Assembly: GCA_023431055.1 (NCBI GenBank)
Contig: JAEYXX010000067.1
Span: 1 to 14,799, forward strand
Direction of reading: 5' to 3'
Length of the DNA stretch: 14,799 nucleotides
Source: Pseudomonadota bacterium
GTDB taxonomy: Bacteria; Pseudomonadota; Gammaproteobacteria; Pseudomonadales; Pseudomonadaceae
The notes under the pieces are model-generated. The model saw only the letters and a program-made list of their open reading frames with translations. It had not been told where the DNA came from and ran no database searches. Each line of letters opens with the position of its first letter. The first letter of the stretch is position 1. The translations under genes were made by a program, and so were the position numbers. Below are positions 6,556-13,982 of the stretch, in pieces.

Positions 6556-7641
6556 TCAGCTTCTACCGATCAGCGCCTGAACCGCCGCGATGCCGGTATC
6601 CAGGCTGGCGCGATCAGCACTGCGCAGCGTGGCATGACCGACCTTGCGCCCGGCCTTGAAGGCCTTGCCGTAGTGGTGCAGATGGCAGTCGGCGATGCTG
6701 ATCACCTTGTCCACCGGCGGTACTTCACCGATGAAGTTGAGCATGGCGCTCTCGCCCAGCTTGGCAGTGGAGCCCAGCGGCAGGCCGGCGACGGCGCGCA
6801 GATGGTTCTCGAACTGGCTGCACTCGGCGCCTTCGATGGTCCAGTGCCCGGAGTTGTGCACGCGCGGGGCGATCTCGTTGGCCTTGAGGCCGCCGTCCAC
6901 CTCGAAGAACTCGAAGGCCAGCACGCCCACGTAGTCGAGTCGGTCCAGCACGCGACCGACGTAGTCCTCGGCCAGCGCCTGCAGCGGGTGATCGGTGCTG
7001 GCGATGGACAGGGCGAGGATGCCGCTGTCATGGGTGTTGTGCACCAGCGGGTAGAAACGGGTTTCGCCGTCACGGGCGCGCACGGCGATCAGCGACACCT
7101 CGCCAGTGAAGGGCACGAAGCCTTCGAGGATGCACGGCACGCTGCCCAGCTCGGCGAAGGCGCCGGTAACGTCTTCCGGCTTGCGCAGGACCTTCTGGCC
7201 CTTGCCGTCGTAGCCCAGGGTGCGGGTCTTCATCACCGCCGGCAGGCCAATGCTGGCTACTGCGGCGTCGAGGTCGGCCTGCGACTGGATGTCGGCGAAC
7301 TCGGGCGTGGGGATGCCCAGCTCGCGGAACATGGATTTTTCGAACCAGCGGTCACGGGCGATGCGCAGCGCTTCCGCGCTCGGGTAGACCGGCACGAACT
7401 GCGAGAGGAAGGCCACGGTCTCGGCCGGCACGCTCTCGAACTCGAAGGTGACCAGGTCGACCTCGTCGGCCAGCTGGCGCAGGTGATCCTGATCGCCGTA
7501 ATCGGCGCGGATATGCTCGCCGAGCGCCTGGGCGCAGGCGTCCGGCGCCGGGTCGAGGAAGGCGAAGTTCATGCCCAGCGGCGTACCTGCCAGGGCCATC
7601 ATGCGGCCCAGCTGGCCGCCACCGATCACGCCGATCTTCAT
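6556..7641 (-). CDS. purK: N5-carboxyaminoimidazole ribonucleotide synthase PurK
   Basis: ATP-dependent carboxylation of aminoimidazole ribonucleotide with bicarbonate to N5-CAIR in de novo purine synthesis (EC 6.3.4.18), in the cytoplasm. The product has 361 residues, the normal length. It begins with the nucleotide-fold motif [14 protein letters not shown] (1-14), has the ATP-grasp loop GYDGKGQ (143-149) and the signature [14 protein letters not shown] (255-268). Its ATG overlaps the purE stop codon by one base (TAATG), so translation is coupled. A reading frame continues upstream to 7911 but that part is inside purE. Followed by a strong stem-loop and then an unrelated binding-protein gene. 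Confidence 0.97.
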   Translation of the reverse strand: MKIGVIGGGQLGRMMALAGTPLGMNFAFLDPAPDACAQALGEHIRADYGDQDHLRQLADEVDLVTFEFESVPAETVAFLSQFVPVYPSAEALRIARDRWFEKSMFRELGIPTPEFADIQSQADLDAAVASIGLPAVMKTRTLGYDGKGQKVLRKPEDVTGAFAELGSVPCILEGFVPFTGEVSLIAVRARDGETRFYPLVHNTHDSGILALSIASTDHPLQALAEDYVGRVLDRLDYVGVLAFEFFEVDGGLKANEIAPRVHNSGHWTIEGAECSQFENHLRAVAGLPLGSTAKLGESAMLNFIGEVPPVDKVISIADCHLHHYGKAFKAGRKVGHATLRSADRASLDTGIAAVQALIGRS

Positions 7642-8132
7642 TACTGCGCCCTCGGGTCCGGATTTTCCAGCACGGTGTTGGTCTGCTCTTCGCGGAACTG
7701 CTTCAGCGCCGCGTGAAACTGCGGGTGCTGGTGTCCGAGGATGCTGGCGGCGAGCAGGGCGGCATTGACCGCGCCGGCCTTGCCGATGGCCAGGGTGGCG
7801 ACCGGAACGCCGGCCGGCATCTGCACGATCGACAGCAGCGAGTCGACGCCCGAGAGCATGGACGACTGCACCGGCACGCCGAGCACCGGCAGGTGAGTCT
7901 TGGCCGCGCACATGCCCGGCAGGTGGGCAGCACCACCAGCACCGGCGATGATCACCTGGATACCACGGGCTTCGGCCTCTTCGGCGTACTGGAACAGCAA
8001 ATCCGGGGTGCGGTGGGCGGATACCACCTTGACCTCGTGGGGAATGCCCAGCCGATCCAGCATTTCGGCGGTGTGGCTAAGGGTGGACCAATCGGACTTG
8101 GAGCCCATGATCACGCCAACCAGTGCGCTCAT
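7641..8132 (-). CDS. purE: N5-carboxyaminoimidazole ribonucleotide mutase PurE (class I)
   Basis: Moves the carboxylate of N5-CAIR, the PurK product, to give CAIR (EC 5.4.99.18). The product has 163 residues. Class I PurE landmarks are GSKSDW (10-15), SAHRTP (38-43, containing the active-site histidine H40) and [10 protein letters not shown] (65-74). The start at 8132 has AAGAGG 7 nt upstream. A longer in-frame extension to 8441 would cover the leader hairpin and carries no PurE homology, so I reject it. First gene of the purEK operon; its leader contains a terminator-like hairpin. Confidence 0.97.
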   Translation of the reverse strand: MSALVGVIMGSKSDWSTLSHTAEMLDRLGIPHEVKVVSAHRTPDLLFQYAEEAEARGIQVIIAGAGGAAHLPGMCAAKTHLPVLGVPVQSSMLSGVDSLLSIVQMPAGVPVATLAIGKAGAVNAALLAASILGHQHPQFHAALKQFREEQTNTVLENPDPRAQ

Positions 8133-8152
8133 CGTCGTGCCTCTTCTCTCGG

Positions 8153-8166
8153 GCGCCTCGCGGCGC
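8153..8166 (-). promoter_or_regulatory. Small GNRA-capped hairpin before the purE ribosome site
   Basis: On the minus strand GCGCC-GCGA-GGCGC forms a 5-bp stem with a GNRA-type tetraloop, placed between the terminator-like hairpin and the purE Shine-Dalgarno sequence. It could isolate the ribosome site or be part of an alternative leader fold. Structural role is inference. Confidence 0.4.
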
Positions 8167-8169
8167 GTC

Positions 8170-8209
8170 AAAAACCAACAAGCCACGCGGGCGGGCCAGC
8201 GTGGCTTGT
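8170..8209 (-). terminator. Terminator-like hairpin in the purEK leader (candidate attenuator)
   Basis: On the minus strand ACAAGCCACGC (8209-8199) pairs perfectly over 11 bp with GCGTGGCTTGT (8188-8178) across a 10-nt loop, then TGG and TTTTT (8174-8170). This has intrinsic-terminator form only in the minus direction and ends about 38 nt before the purE ATG, inside the predicted leader. No gene lies immediately upstream on that strand, so it is either an attenuator for purEK or the terminator of an unannotated short RNA. Confidence 0.65.
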
Positions 8210-8249
8210 CATGATTCGTTGGCCGGGTGCTGCCGGCCGAAGGCCGCGC

Positions 8250-8255
8250 AGTATA
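8250..8255 (-). promoter_or_regulatory. Probable purEK -10 box
   Basis: TATACT on the minus strand, in the context GTTATACTGCGCG, matches five of six bases of the sigma-70 -10 consensus. No good -35 is found at 16-18 bp, suggesting activator dependence or a weak promoter. It would give a leader of about 110 nt that includes the terminator-like hairpin. A dyad, GTCACG-N5-CGTGAC (8296-8312), lies roughly 45 bp upstream. Confidence 0.45.
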
Positions 8256-8295
8256 ACGCAAAGCCGCCGCTGGCGGGCAGTGGCGACGACCGTTT

Positions 8296-8312
8296 GTCAC
8301 GCCGGCCGTGAC
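8296..8312. promoter_or_regulatory. Dyad GTCACG-N5-CGTGAC between purE and adhP
   Basis: A 6-bp perfect inverted repeat with a 5-bp spacer in the divergent gap. Its position, upstream of the putative purE -10 and of the adhP dyad, suits a regulator site for either gene. It does not match the enterobacterial PurR operator. Function unknown. Confidence 0.3.
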
Positions 8313-8335
8313 CATGCGGCAAAAACGCCTAAACC

Positions 8336-8349
8336 TTGCTCTGGAGCAA
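8336..8349 (+). promoter_or_regulatory. Degenerate Anr/FNR-type box upstream of adhP
   Basis: TTGCT-CTGG-AGCAA is a perfect dyad with the geometry of the FNR/Anr site (TTGAT-N4-ATCAA) and one symmetric change per half. A weak -10, CACACT, at 8371-8376 places the dyad centre near -41, the classical class II activator position. I recall adhA being Anr-controlled in P. aeruginosa, but the half-site change makes binding uncertain. Confidence 0.4.
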
Positions 8350-8408
8350 TGCCGGCGTGGGCTGCGCGCGCACACTGGCCAGACACTCGCATGGAAGAGG
8401 AACAGCCT

Positions 8409-9431
8409 ATGAATCAGACCATGAAAGCCGCAGTCGTCCACGCCTTCGGCCAGCCGCTGCGTATCGAGGAGGTGAAAACCCCATTACCTGGCCCGGGGCA
8501 GATTCTGGTGAAGATCGAAGCCTCGGGTGTATGTCACACCGACCTGCACGCAGCCGAAGGCGACTGGCCGGTGAAGCCGAGCCTGCCGTTCATTCCCGGC
8601 CACGAGGGCGTCGGCTATGTGGCGGCGGTCGGCAGCGGTGTGACTCGGGTGAAGGAAGGCGACCGTGTCGGCGTGCCCTGGCTCTACACCGCCTGTGGCT
8701 GCTGCGAGCACTGCCTGACCGGCTGGGAGACGCTCTGCGAGAGTCAGCAGAACACCGGCTACTCGATCAACGGCGGTTACGCCGAATACGTGCTGGCGGA
8801 TCCGAACTACGTCGGCATTCTGCCGAAAAGCGTCGATTTCCTGGAAATCGCACCGATCCTTTGCGCAGGTGTGACGGTGTACAAGGGCCTCAAGGAAACC
8901 AAGGCACGCCCCGGACAATGGGTAGCGATCTCCGGTATCGGCGGTCTCGGCCACGTGGCCGTGCAGTACGCCCGCGCCATGGGCCTGCACGTGGTCGCGG
9001 TGGATGTCGACGACGCCAAGCTGGAGCTGGCGCGCAAGCTCGGCGCGAGCCTGACCATCAACGCGCGCAAGGAAAATCCGGCCGAGGTGGTGCAGCGCGA
9101 TATCGGTGGCGCCCACGGCGTGCTGGTCACCGCGGTGTCCAACGCCGCCTTCGGTCAGGCCATCGGCATGGCGCGTCGGCACGGTACGGTGGCGCTGGTG
9201 GGCTTGCCGCCGGGTGACTTCCCCACGCCGATCTTCGACGTGGTGCTCAAGGCCATCAGCATCACCGGCTCCATCGTCGGCACCCGCGCCGATCTGCAGG
9301 AGGCGCTGGACTTTGCCGGCGAAGGGTTGGTCAAGGCCACGGTACACAGCGACAGCCTGGACAACATCAACGGCATCTTCGACCAGATGCGCGGCGGGCA
9401 GATCGAGGGGCGGGTGGTACTGCAGTTCTAA
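8409..9431 (+). CDS. adhP: Zinc-dependent, NAD-linked alcohol dehydrogenase (AdhP/AdhA type)
   Basis: Oxidises primary alcohols such as ethanol to aldehydes, or reduces aldehydes in fermentation; cytoplasmic. The product has 340 residues, normal for the class. Probable catalytic zinc ligands are C42 (in GVCHTD), H65 (in GHEG) and C152; the structural zinc set is C96, C99, C102 and C110. The Rossmann loop GIGGLG (176-181), followed by D199 at the end of the next strand, predicts NAD(H) preference. AGAGG (8396-8400) is 8 nt before the chosen ATG; the second ATG at 8421 has no ribosome site. Divergent from purE, the same arrangement as adhA beside purE in P. aeruginosa (from memory). A degenerate Anr-like box lies about 60 bp upstream. 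No clear terminator follows. Confidence 0.95.
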   Translation: MNQTMKAAVVHAFGQPLRIEEVKTPLPGPGQILVKIEASGVCHTDLHAAEGDWPVKPSLPFIPGHEGVGYVAAVGSGVTRVKEGDRVGVPWLYTACGCCEHCLTGWETLCESQQNTGYSINGGYAEYVLADPNYVGILPKSVDFLEIAPILCAGVTVYKGLKETKARPGQWVAISGIGGLGHVAVQYARAMGLHVVAVDVDDAKLELARKLGASLTINARKENPAEVVQRDIGGAHGVLVTAVSNAAFGQAIGMARRHGTVALVGLPPGDFPTPIFDVVLKAISITGSIVGTRADLQEALDFAGEGLVKATVHSDSLDNINGIFDQMRGGQIEGRVVLQF

Positions 9432-9513
9432 GACGGGGGAAATGGCCACGGATAGGCAATTTTCCTACAGAACGGACGCGGAAGAGCGCACAGATTGCTG
9501 CCGGACGGCTGGC

Positions 9514-9519
9514 TATACT
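9514..9519 (+). promoter_or_regulatory. Probable -10 box of the exported protein gene
   Basis: TATACT in the context GGCTATACTGTGCGC, 33 bp before the start codon of the following gene, closely matches the -10 context seen before purE. The upstream TTGCTG (9495-9500) is only 13 bp away, too close for a normal -35, so the -35 is unclear. Confidence 0.45.
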
Positions 9520-9552
9520 GTGCGCCTCTTCATCCGTACAAGGACGTGCCCA

Positions 9553-10347
9553 ATGAAACATTGCCTTCCCTTTTTCGCCCTTTCGCTGCTGTCGCTCCAG
9601 GTCTCGGCCATCGAACTGGCCAAGCACCCGCAAGTGTTCGATGCCGGTCAGGGCGTCAGCTTGGCCGTAGCTCCGACTGCTGATGGCAAGCAGGCTCTGG
9701 TGCAGGTTCGCGGCATCAACCATCCGCTCGACGAGGTGGTGTTCCTTACCGACGTTCGCGAGCTGGGCAACGAGCAGCGCGACTACGGCATCCGTCTCGA
9801 CGGCCGTGACTACAACCTGCTGAACAAGCGTCGTGCCTGGAGCGGCGAGAGCTACCAGCTCAACCTGCCCAATACCCAGGGCTTCGAGCTCAGTTACAAC
9901 GAGGACAAGACCAAGGCGCTCAAGCCGAAGGATCTTCTGGCGCTTTATGAAAAGCAGGAGAAGGACGGCGTTCAGGCGCGCCTGGCGGCCTTCGATCGCA
10001 AGCAGCGCCTGGCCGACTACACCGCCCGTCTGCAGGAGATGGATGGCGAAGCCTCCAAGGCCTGCGGCACGCCGCTGACGACCAAGGTGGACTGGAGCGC
10101 GATCAGCGACGATCAGCTGATCGGCCTCAGCGTACCGAGCTTCTGCGGCGAGGTAGTCAATCAGATGGCCTATCTGTGCGGCCGTGACGATCGCTACAAG
10201 GCCGAAGCCAAGACCCTCAAGGGCGTCGACTGCAGCTTCGGCGAGGCGCTGAAACTGCACGAGAAGGACGGCCAGCTGCAGTTCACCACGCACAAGGACG
10301 AACCTAATCAGGGCGACTTCATCAACGCCATCCTGCGTAATCGCTGA
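9553..10347 (+). CDS. Exported protein of unknown function with four mature-region cysteines
   Basis: I do not recognise the family. The 264-residue product has a signal peptide ending in VSA at 17-19, so it is periplasmic or outer-membrane associated. The N-terminal half (about 25-115) is beta-rich in pattern. A charged, helix-prone segment (about 119-165, rich in Lys, Glu and Gln) follows. The C-terminal part holds C171, C198, C209 and C227, an even number consistent with two disulfides. AAGGA (9540-9544) is 8 nt before the ATG; the frame is open upstream into adhP but without homology or signal, so this start is chosen. A GC-rich hairpin follows, and the next gene is also an exported Pseudomonas-type protein. 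Confidence 0.82.
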   Translation: MKHCLPFFALSLLSLQVSAIELAKHPQVFDAGQGVSLAVAPTADGKQALVQVRGINHPLDEVVFLTDVRELGNEQRDYGIRLDGRDYNLLNKRRAWSGESYQLNLPNTQGFELSYNEDKTKALKPKDLLALYEKQEKDGVQARLAAFDRKQRLADYTARLQEMDGEASKACGTPLTTKVDWSAISDDQLIGLSVPSFCGEVVNQMAYLCGRDDRYKAEAKTLKGVDCSFGEALKLHEKDGQLQFTTHKDEPNQGDFINAILRNR

Positions 10348-10354
10348 GCCTGAC

Positions 10355-10377
10355 GCCGGGGCGAGATTGGCCCCGGC
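10355..10377 (+). terminator. GC-rich hairpin after the exported protein gene
   Basis: GCCGGGGC (10355-10362) and its complement (10370-10377) form an 8-bp all-GC stem with a 7-nt loop, 7 nt after the stop codon. No U tract follows, so termination would be weak; it may instead stabilise the 3' end or allow partial read-through into the lipoprotein gene. Confidence 0.5.
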
Positions 10378-10419
10378 CGCGCTGAACCTATCCTGCAACT
10401 AGCAAACCAACGGGTCACC

Positions 10420-10767
10420 ATGAAATACACCAAACTGTTCGCCCCCATCCTTCTCGCCGGCTTGGTCAGTGGCTGTGCTTCGGTGGCGGTCAGCGACAAT
10501 GCGCTGAGCCAGCGCACTTCGCTGGCCTTGGGCCTGGCGCCGGATCAGTTCACCATCAGCAATCGCGTCGACGGCGGTGTTCGCACTGACTACAACGTGA
10601 AAACCCGTGACGGTAAGAACTATGCCTGCTACGTGACAGGCAGCGTCTCCGTTCTGGGGCCGGTAGTATCGGACGCCTTGTGCAACACCATGGGTGGCAG
10701 CGATCAGCCCGCCCAGCCAGTCAGCAACTCCTGCAATGCCTTGCTGAAGGCAGCCGGACGTTGCTGA
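10420..10767 (+). CDS. Small lipoprotein of unknown function
   Basis: Product of 115 residues with a type II signal and lipobox V16-S17-G18-C19; the +2 alanine predicts outer-membrane sorting. The mature part has three further cysteines near the C-terminal half (in NYACYV, DALCNT and NSCNAL) and a terminal cysteine, giving four in all and possible disulfides. Function unknown. The ribosome site is weak (CGGGT about 4 nt before the ATG). It is followed by a clear terminator and may be co-transcribed with the preceding exported protein gene through its hairpin. Confidence 0.8.
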   Translation: MKYTKLFAPILLAGLVSGCASVAVSDNALSQRTSLALGLAPDQFTISNRVDGGVRTDYNVKTRDGKNYACYVTGSVSVLGPVVSDALCNTMGGSDQPAQPVSNSCNALLKAAGRC

Positions 10768-10780
10768 TAGCTGCTCTGTA

Positions 10781-10812
10781 CGCTGCCTGTTAAAGGCAGC
10801 GGCATATTTTTT
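10781..10812 (+). terminator. Rho-independent terminator after the lipoprotein gene
   Basis: CGCTGCC (10781-10787), a 7-nt loop and GGCAGCG (10795-10801), then GCATATTTTTT. Located 13 nt after the lipoprotein stop and just before the AraC-type gene. Confidence 0.85.
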
Positions 10813-10848
10813 GCGTTCCTTTCCCTGTCTGCACCCATGGAACGCATC

Positions 10849-11841
10849 ATGCTGCACGCCTCGCTGACCACCCTGCACGTGGTTTCCCTGATCCTGCAAC
10901 GCTTCGCCGACCAGCCCGAATTGCACCCGCAGTTGCTGGCCGGGAGCGGGATTGGTGCGGCCGATCTGGACAATGCCGATGCGCGCATCACTCGGGTGCA
11001 GGAGCTGCAGGTATGCGCCAATGCCCTGGCCCTGCGTGCCGACCTGGGCCTCGAGCTGGGGCGCAGTCTGCATGTTTCCTCCTATGGGCTACTTGGTTAC
11101 GCGGCGCTATCGGCTGCCACCTTTGGTGACGCCTGGCGCCTGCTGCTGCAGTACCCCGCCCTGCTCGGTACCTATTTCCGTCTCGATCTGCAGGTAGAAG
11201 GCGAGCTGGCCTGGATCAGCGCCAGTGGCTACCGGCATGCCCAGGCGCTGGAAGTGTTCAACGTGGAGATGTGCCTGGCGTCGCTGAAACTGATCGGCGA
11301 CGAACTGCTGCGCCAGCCGCTGCCCTTGGCGAGCGCCGAGTTCACCTACGCCCGGCCAGACTACGTTGCGCGCTATGCACAGAGTTTTCCCTGCCCGCTG
11401 CGTTTCGCGGCGACGCGTAATGCCTTCGCCTTTCCCGCCGAACTGCTGGAACGCCGCTTGCCGCTGGCCGACAGCGTCACCCATGGCGACATGGTCGAGC
11501 GTTGTCGGCGCCTGAATGCCGAATTCAGCAGCCGCCAGGCCTGGCTGGAACGGGTGCGCCAGTTGCTCGCCGCACAGTTGGCCGAGCCGCCGGGGCTGGA
11601 GAACCTGGCGCAGCAGATGCACTGCTCGCCGCGTACTCTGCGCCGTCATCTGCAGGAGCTGGGCACCAGCTATCAGGGCCTGCTCGACGAGCTGCGCTTC
11701 GAGCGCGCCAAGGCGTTGCTCAATGAGGAGCAATGGCCGGTGTACCGCATCGCCGAAGTGCTCGGCTTCAGCGAAACCGCCAGCTTCCGTCATGCCTTCC
11801 AGCGCTGGAGCGGCGTGCCGCCGAGTCGCTTTCGCGCCTGA
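10849..11841 (+). CDS. AraC/XylS-family transcriptional regulator (OruR/ArgR-like architecture)
   Basis: DNA-binding regulator of 330 residues from ATG 10849, chosen because GGA lies 7 nt upstream; the in-frame ATG at 10837 adds four residues but has no ribosome site, so the start is uncertain. Residues about 10-195 form an AraC-type ligand-binding (Arabinose_bd-like) domain with the usual GLLGYA segment (80-85). The C-terminal domain carries two helix-turn-helix units: GLENLAQQMHCSPRTLRRHL (249-268) and a second at 298-320 containing the conserved IAEVLGFSETASFRHAF signature. Target genes and effector are unknown; neither neighbour is an obvious catabolic operon. The gene is convergent with the LtaS-like operon, with a REP cluster between them. 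Confidence 0.9.
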   Translation: MLHASLTTLHVVSLILQRFADQPELHPQLLAGSGIGAADLDNADARITRVQELQVCANALALRADLGLELGRSLHVSSYGLLGYAALSAATFGDAWRLLLQYPALLGTYFRLDLQVEGELAWISASGYRHAQALEVFNVEMCLASLKLIGDELLRQPLPLASAEFTYARPDYVARYAQSFPCPLRFAATRNAFAFPAELLERRLPLADSVTHGDMVERCRRLNAEFSSRQAWLERVRQLLAAQLAEPPGLENLAQQMHCSPRTLRRHLQELGTSYQGLLDELRFERAKALLNEEQWPVYRIAEVLGFSETASFRHAFQRWSGVPPSRFRA

Positions 11842-11855
11842 GATGAGCGATGGCA

Positions 11856-11937
11856 TTCGCGGCTGAAGCCGCTCCTACACACTCTGTGGGAGCGGCTTTA
11901 GCCGCGATAAAGGCTCGCCGCTAAAGCGCCTCCCACA
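11856..11937. repeat. Cluster of three REP units in alternating orientation
   Basis: Three copies of a pseudomonad REP unit of about 23 bases (beginning TGTGGGAGCGGCTTTAGCCG in unit 2) lie at 11856-11879 (minus), 11885-11907 (plus) and 11915-11937 (minus). Units 1 and 2 differ by only a few bases and form a tail-to-tail pair. Unit 3 is diverged within the stem. The cluster sits between convergent stops of the AraC-type gene and the LtaS-like gene, the usual place for REPs, where it can act as an mRNA end for both. Confidence 0.9.
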
Positions 11938-11945
11938 CGCGTTGC

Positions 11946-13982
11946 TCATTCATCCGCCTGCACGTTGCGATACATCTGCAAGCGCGCGGCTTCATGCAGG
12001 CCACGGCTCAGCGCCAGCAGGCGCTGGAACTCTTGCGGATGCTGCGCGGCGACGTTGTCGCGTGGTGTCGGCGAGCGCAGGTCGTGCAGGGTCGGCGAGC
12101 TGCCGTCGTGTTGCATCTGCACCAGGAAATCACGGGTCACCGCACCGATCACCGGGAAGCTGCCTTCCTGCAGCACCAGCGGCACCACGCGCTCGCCTTC
12201 CGGTGCAGGCAGTTGCAGGTCGCGACCGAGGCCGCCGTTGTCGAAGGGCACGCCGACCAGCCCGGCCACGGTGGGCAGCAGGTCGGCCAGGCCCACGGCT
12301 TCGTCGAACTCACGCGGCGTTAGCCATTTCGGCGCGTGGATCAGCAGCGGCACGTTGTTGCTCTCCAGCCCCAGTTGCTCGAAGGCCGGCGCCATGTGCG
12401 GAATCTGGCTGATGCGGGTGTTGTGGTCGCCGAAGAAGACGAAAATGCTGTCGTCATAGAAGCCCTGCTCCTTGGCCAGCTCCATCAGGCGACCGATATT
12501 GAAGTCGAGCAGACGCACCGCGTTGTACTGCTCGACGCTGCGCGAACCGGCCTGCTGCACCTGTTCCAGCGGCAGGTCGAGCGGCTCGAAGCCGTCGTTG
12601 TCCTTGGGGATGGTAAAGGGACGGTGGTTGCCGGAAGTCTGTAGGTAGGCGAAGAACGGTTTGTCCTTGGGCAGGGCGCCGAGGATGCGCGTGCTTTCCT
12701 TGAAGAAATCCAGGTCGGAAATGCCCCACACGTCCACCTGTGGCGACTGCCAGTGGCGTTCCTCGTAGAGCTGCACGCCGTCGATGCTCTGGCGGATCAG
12801 TGCATTGATATTGGCCCAGCCGGCGTTGCCGCCAATCATGTAGAACTTCTCGTAGCCGTCGAGCGCGTTGATCAGCGTGCGCTGGCGGGCGATCAGCGGG
12901 TTGCGCGTGGCAGTCTCCTGGCGCGACACGTCAGGGATGCCGGTGATGCTCGCCCACACCGTCTTGGCGGTGCCGGTGACCGGCACGTAGAAGTGACGGA
13001 AGAACCAGCTTTCCTGAGCCAGACGATCCAGATTCGGCGTCGGGTTCAGCGGGTTGCCATAGGCACCCACGGCGCTGGTGCCGAGCGATTCGAGCATGAC
13101 GAAGACCACGTTGGGCTGGCGCTCAGCCTGGATGCGATGCGCCTGCACGGGCTGGTGACGGAAGAAGTTCAGCCCCTGCGCATCGCGCTCGCTGACGCCC
13201 AGGTAATCGGCCACCACCTCGTAGTGCTCGCGCGTGGCGGCCTCGTCGAAGGCGGCGGGTTCGAGCTTGAGGGTGTCGAAGAGAAACAGCGCCGGGTTGA
13301 GACCGAGTGCGCCGATCTGGCTGTTGCCGCTGTAGAAGGCGTCGCTCCAACGCAGCGGCACCGGATTCTCCAGATTCAGCGCGCTGGCGCGGCCAAGCAG
13401 GCCAAAGAACACCAGTACGCCCACCACTGCCGCACCGCCAAGGGCTGGCAGCACGCCGACCTTGTCGCTGGCAGGGCGATCCAGGGTGACACGCTCCAGG
13501 CGCAGAAGCGCCCACGCCCAAAGCGCCACACCGCTCAGCCAGGCGATGGTTATCCACAGCACCGGGTAGGTCTGCCAGAGCATGCCGGCGGAAATCTGCG
13601 CATCGCCGGCAAAGCGCAACACCGTGGCGTTAAGGCGCACGCCCAGATAGGCGTAGTGGCCGAAATCGACTATGTACAGCAGGCCCAGCGCCGCCACGGC
13701 CAGCACCAGGTAACCCCGCAGCAGCCAGCGCACCGCGCGAAAACGCGCCAGGCGCAGCTTCGGCAACGCCAGCAGGATGCCCACCGGCAACATCAGCAGC
13801 AGGGCCAGGCGCAGGTCGAAGCGCAGGCCAATGCCGAGGGTGGGCAGCACGTCCGGCTCGCTGATGCTGTCGACGGCGGAGAAGCCCAGCAGGAACAGCA
13901 TGCGCAGAGCGGCGAAGAGGACGAACAGCAGTGCCGTCAGGCCTGCCAGGTAATGCAGGCGGCGGGATTTCAGCCAGCTCAT
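11946..13982 (-). CDS. LtaS/OpgB-like membrane sulfatase-fold enzyme (probable phosphoglycerol transferase type)
   Basis: Inner-membrane enzyme of 678 residues with about five transmembrane segments in the first 200 residues (near 12-34, 46-74, 87-106, 137-160 and 178-197) and a large extracytoplasmic alkaline-phosphatase-fold domain (about 288-640). Active-site landmarks are E298 in VFVMLES, the nucleophile region TGTAKT (336-341, candidate T338 or T341), H453 in SGNHRPF and D519-H520 in FFGDHN. This is the layout of lipoteichoic acid synthase and phosphoglycerol transferases such as OpgB. A Gram-negative cell lacks lipoteichoic acid, so transfer of a phosphoglycerol-type group to a glycan or lipid is more likely; phosphoethanolamine transfer or sulfatase action remain possible. 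AAGGA lies upstream, and the ATG overlaps the stop of the preceding gene by 4 nt. Confidence 0.9.
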   Translation of the reverse strand: MSWLKSRRLHYLAGLTALLFVLFAALRMLFLLGFSAVDSISEPDVLPTLGIGLRFDLRLALLLMLPVGILLALPKLRLARFRAVRWLLRGYLVLAVAALGLLYIVDFGHYAYLGVRLNATVLRFAGDAQISAGMLWQTYPVLWITIAWLSGVALWAWALLRLERVTLDRPASDKVGVLPALGGAAVVGVLVFFGLLGRASALNLENPVPLRWSDAFYSGNSQIGALGLNPALFLFDTLKLEPAAFDEAATREHYEVVADYLGVSERDAQGLNFFRHQPVQAHRIQAERQPNVVFVMLESLGTSAVGAYGNPLNPTPNLDRLAQESWFFRHFYVPVTGTAKTVWASITGIPDVSRQETATRNPLIARQRTLINALDGYEKFYMIGGNAGWANINALIRQSIDGVQLYEERHWQSPQVDVWGISDLDFFKESTRILGALPKDKPFFAYLQTSGNHRPFTIPKDNDGFEPLDLPLEQVQQAGSRSVEQYNAVRLLDFNIGRLMELAKEQGFYDDSIFVFFGDHNTRISQIPHMAPAFEQLGLESNNVPLLIHAPKWLTPREFDEAVGLADLLPTVAGLVGVPFDNGGLGRDLQLPAPEGERVVPLVLQEGSFPVIGAVTRDFLVQMQHDGSSPTLHDLRSPTPRDNVAAQHPQEFQRLLALSRGLHEAARLQMYRNVQADE

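Noticed and set aside
6634..7716. A 360-codon open frame opposite purK
   Set aside because: Antisense shadow of a confidently identified gene; no motif or signal of its own.
7642..7911. N-terminal extension of purK inside purE
   Set aside because: The family start motif begins at the ATG at 7641; the extension is out-of-frame purE sequence.
8133..8441. N-terminal extension of purE through the leader
   Set aside because: It would translate through the hairpin and across the divergent promoter into the adhP start region, and carries no PurE homology.
9495..9519. TTGCTG and TATACT as a complete sigma-70 promoter
   Set aside because: The spacer is only 13 bp, so only the -10 box is kept.
9367..10398. 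A 343-codon minus-strand open frame opposite the exported protein gene
   Set aside because: The plus-strand frame has a signal peptide, ribosome site and -10 box; the minus frame has none of these.
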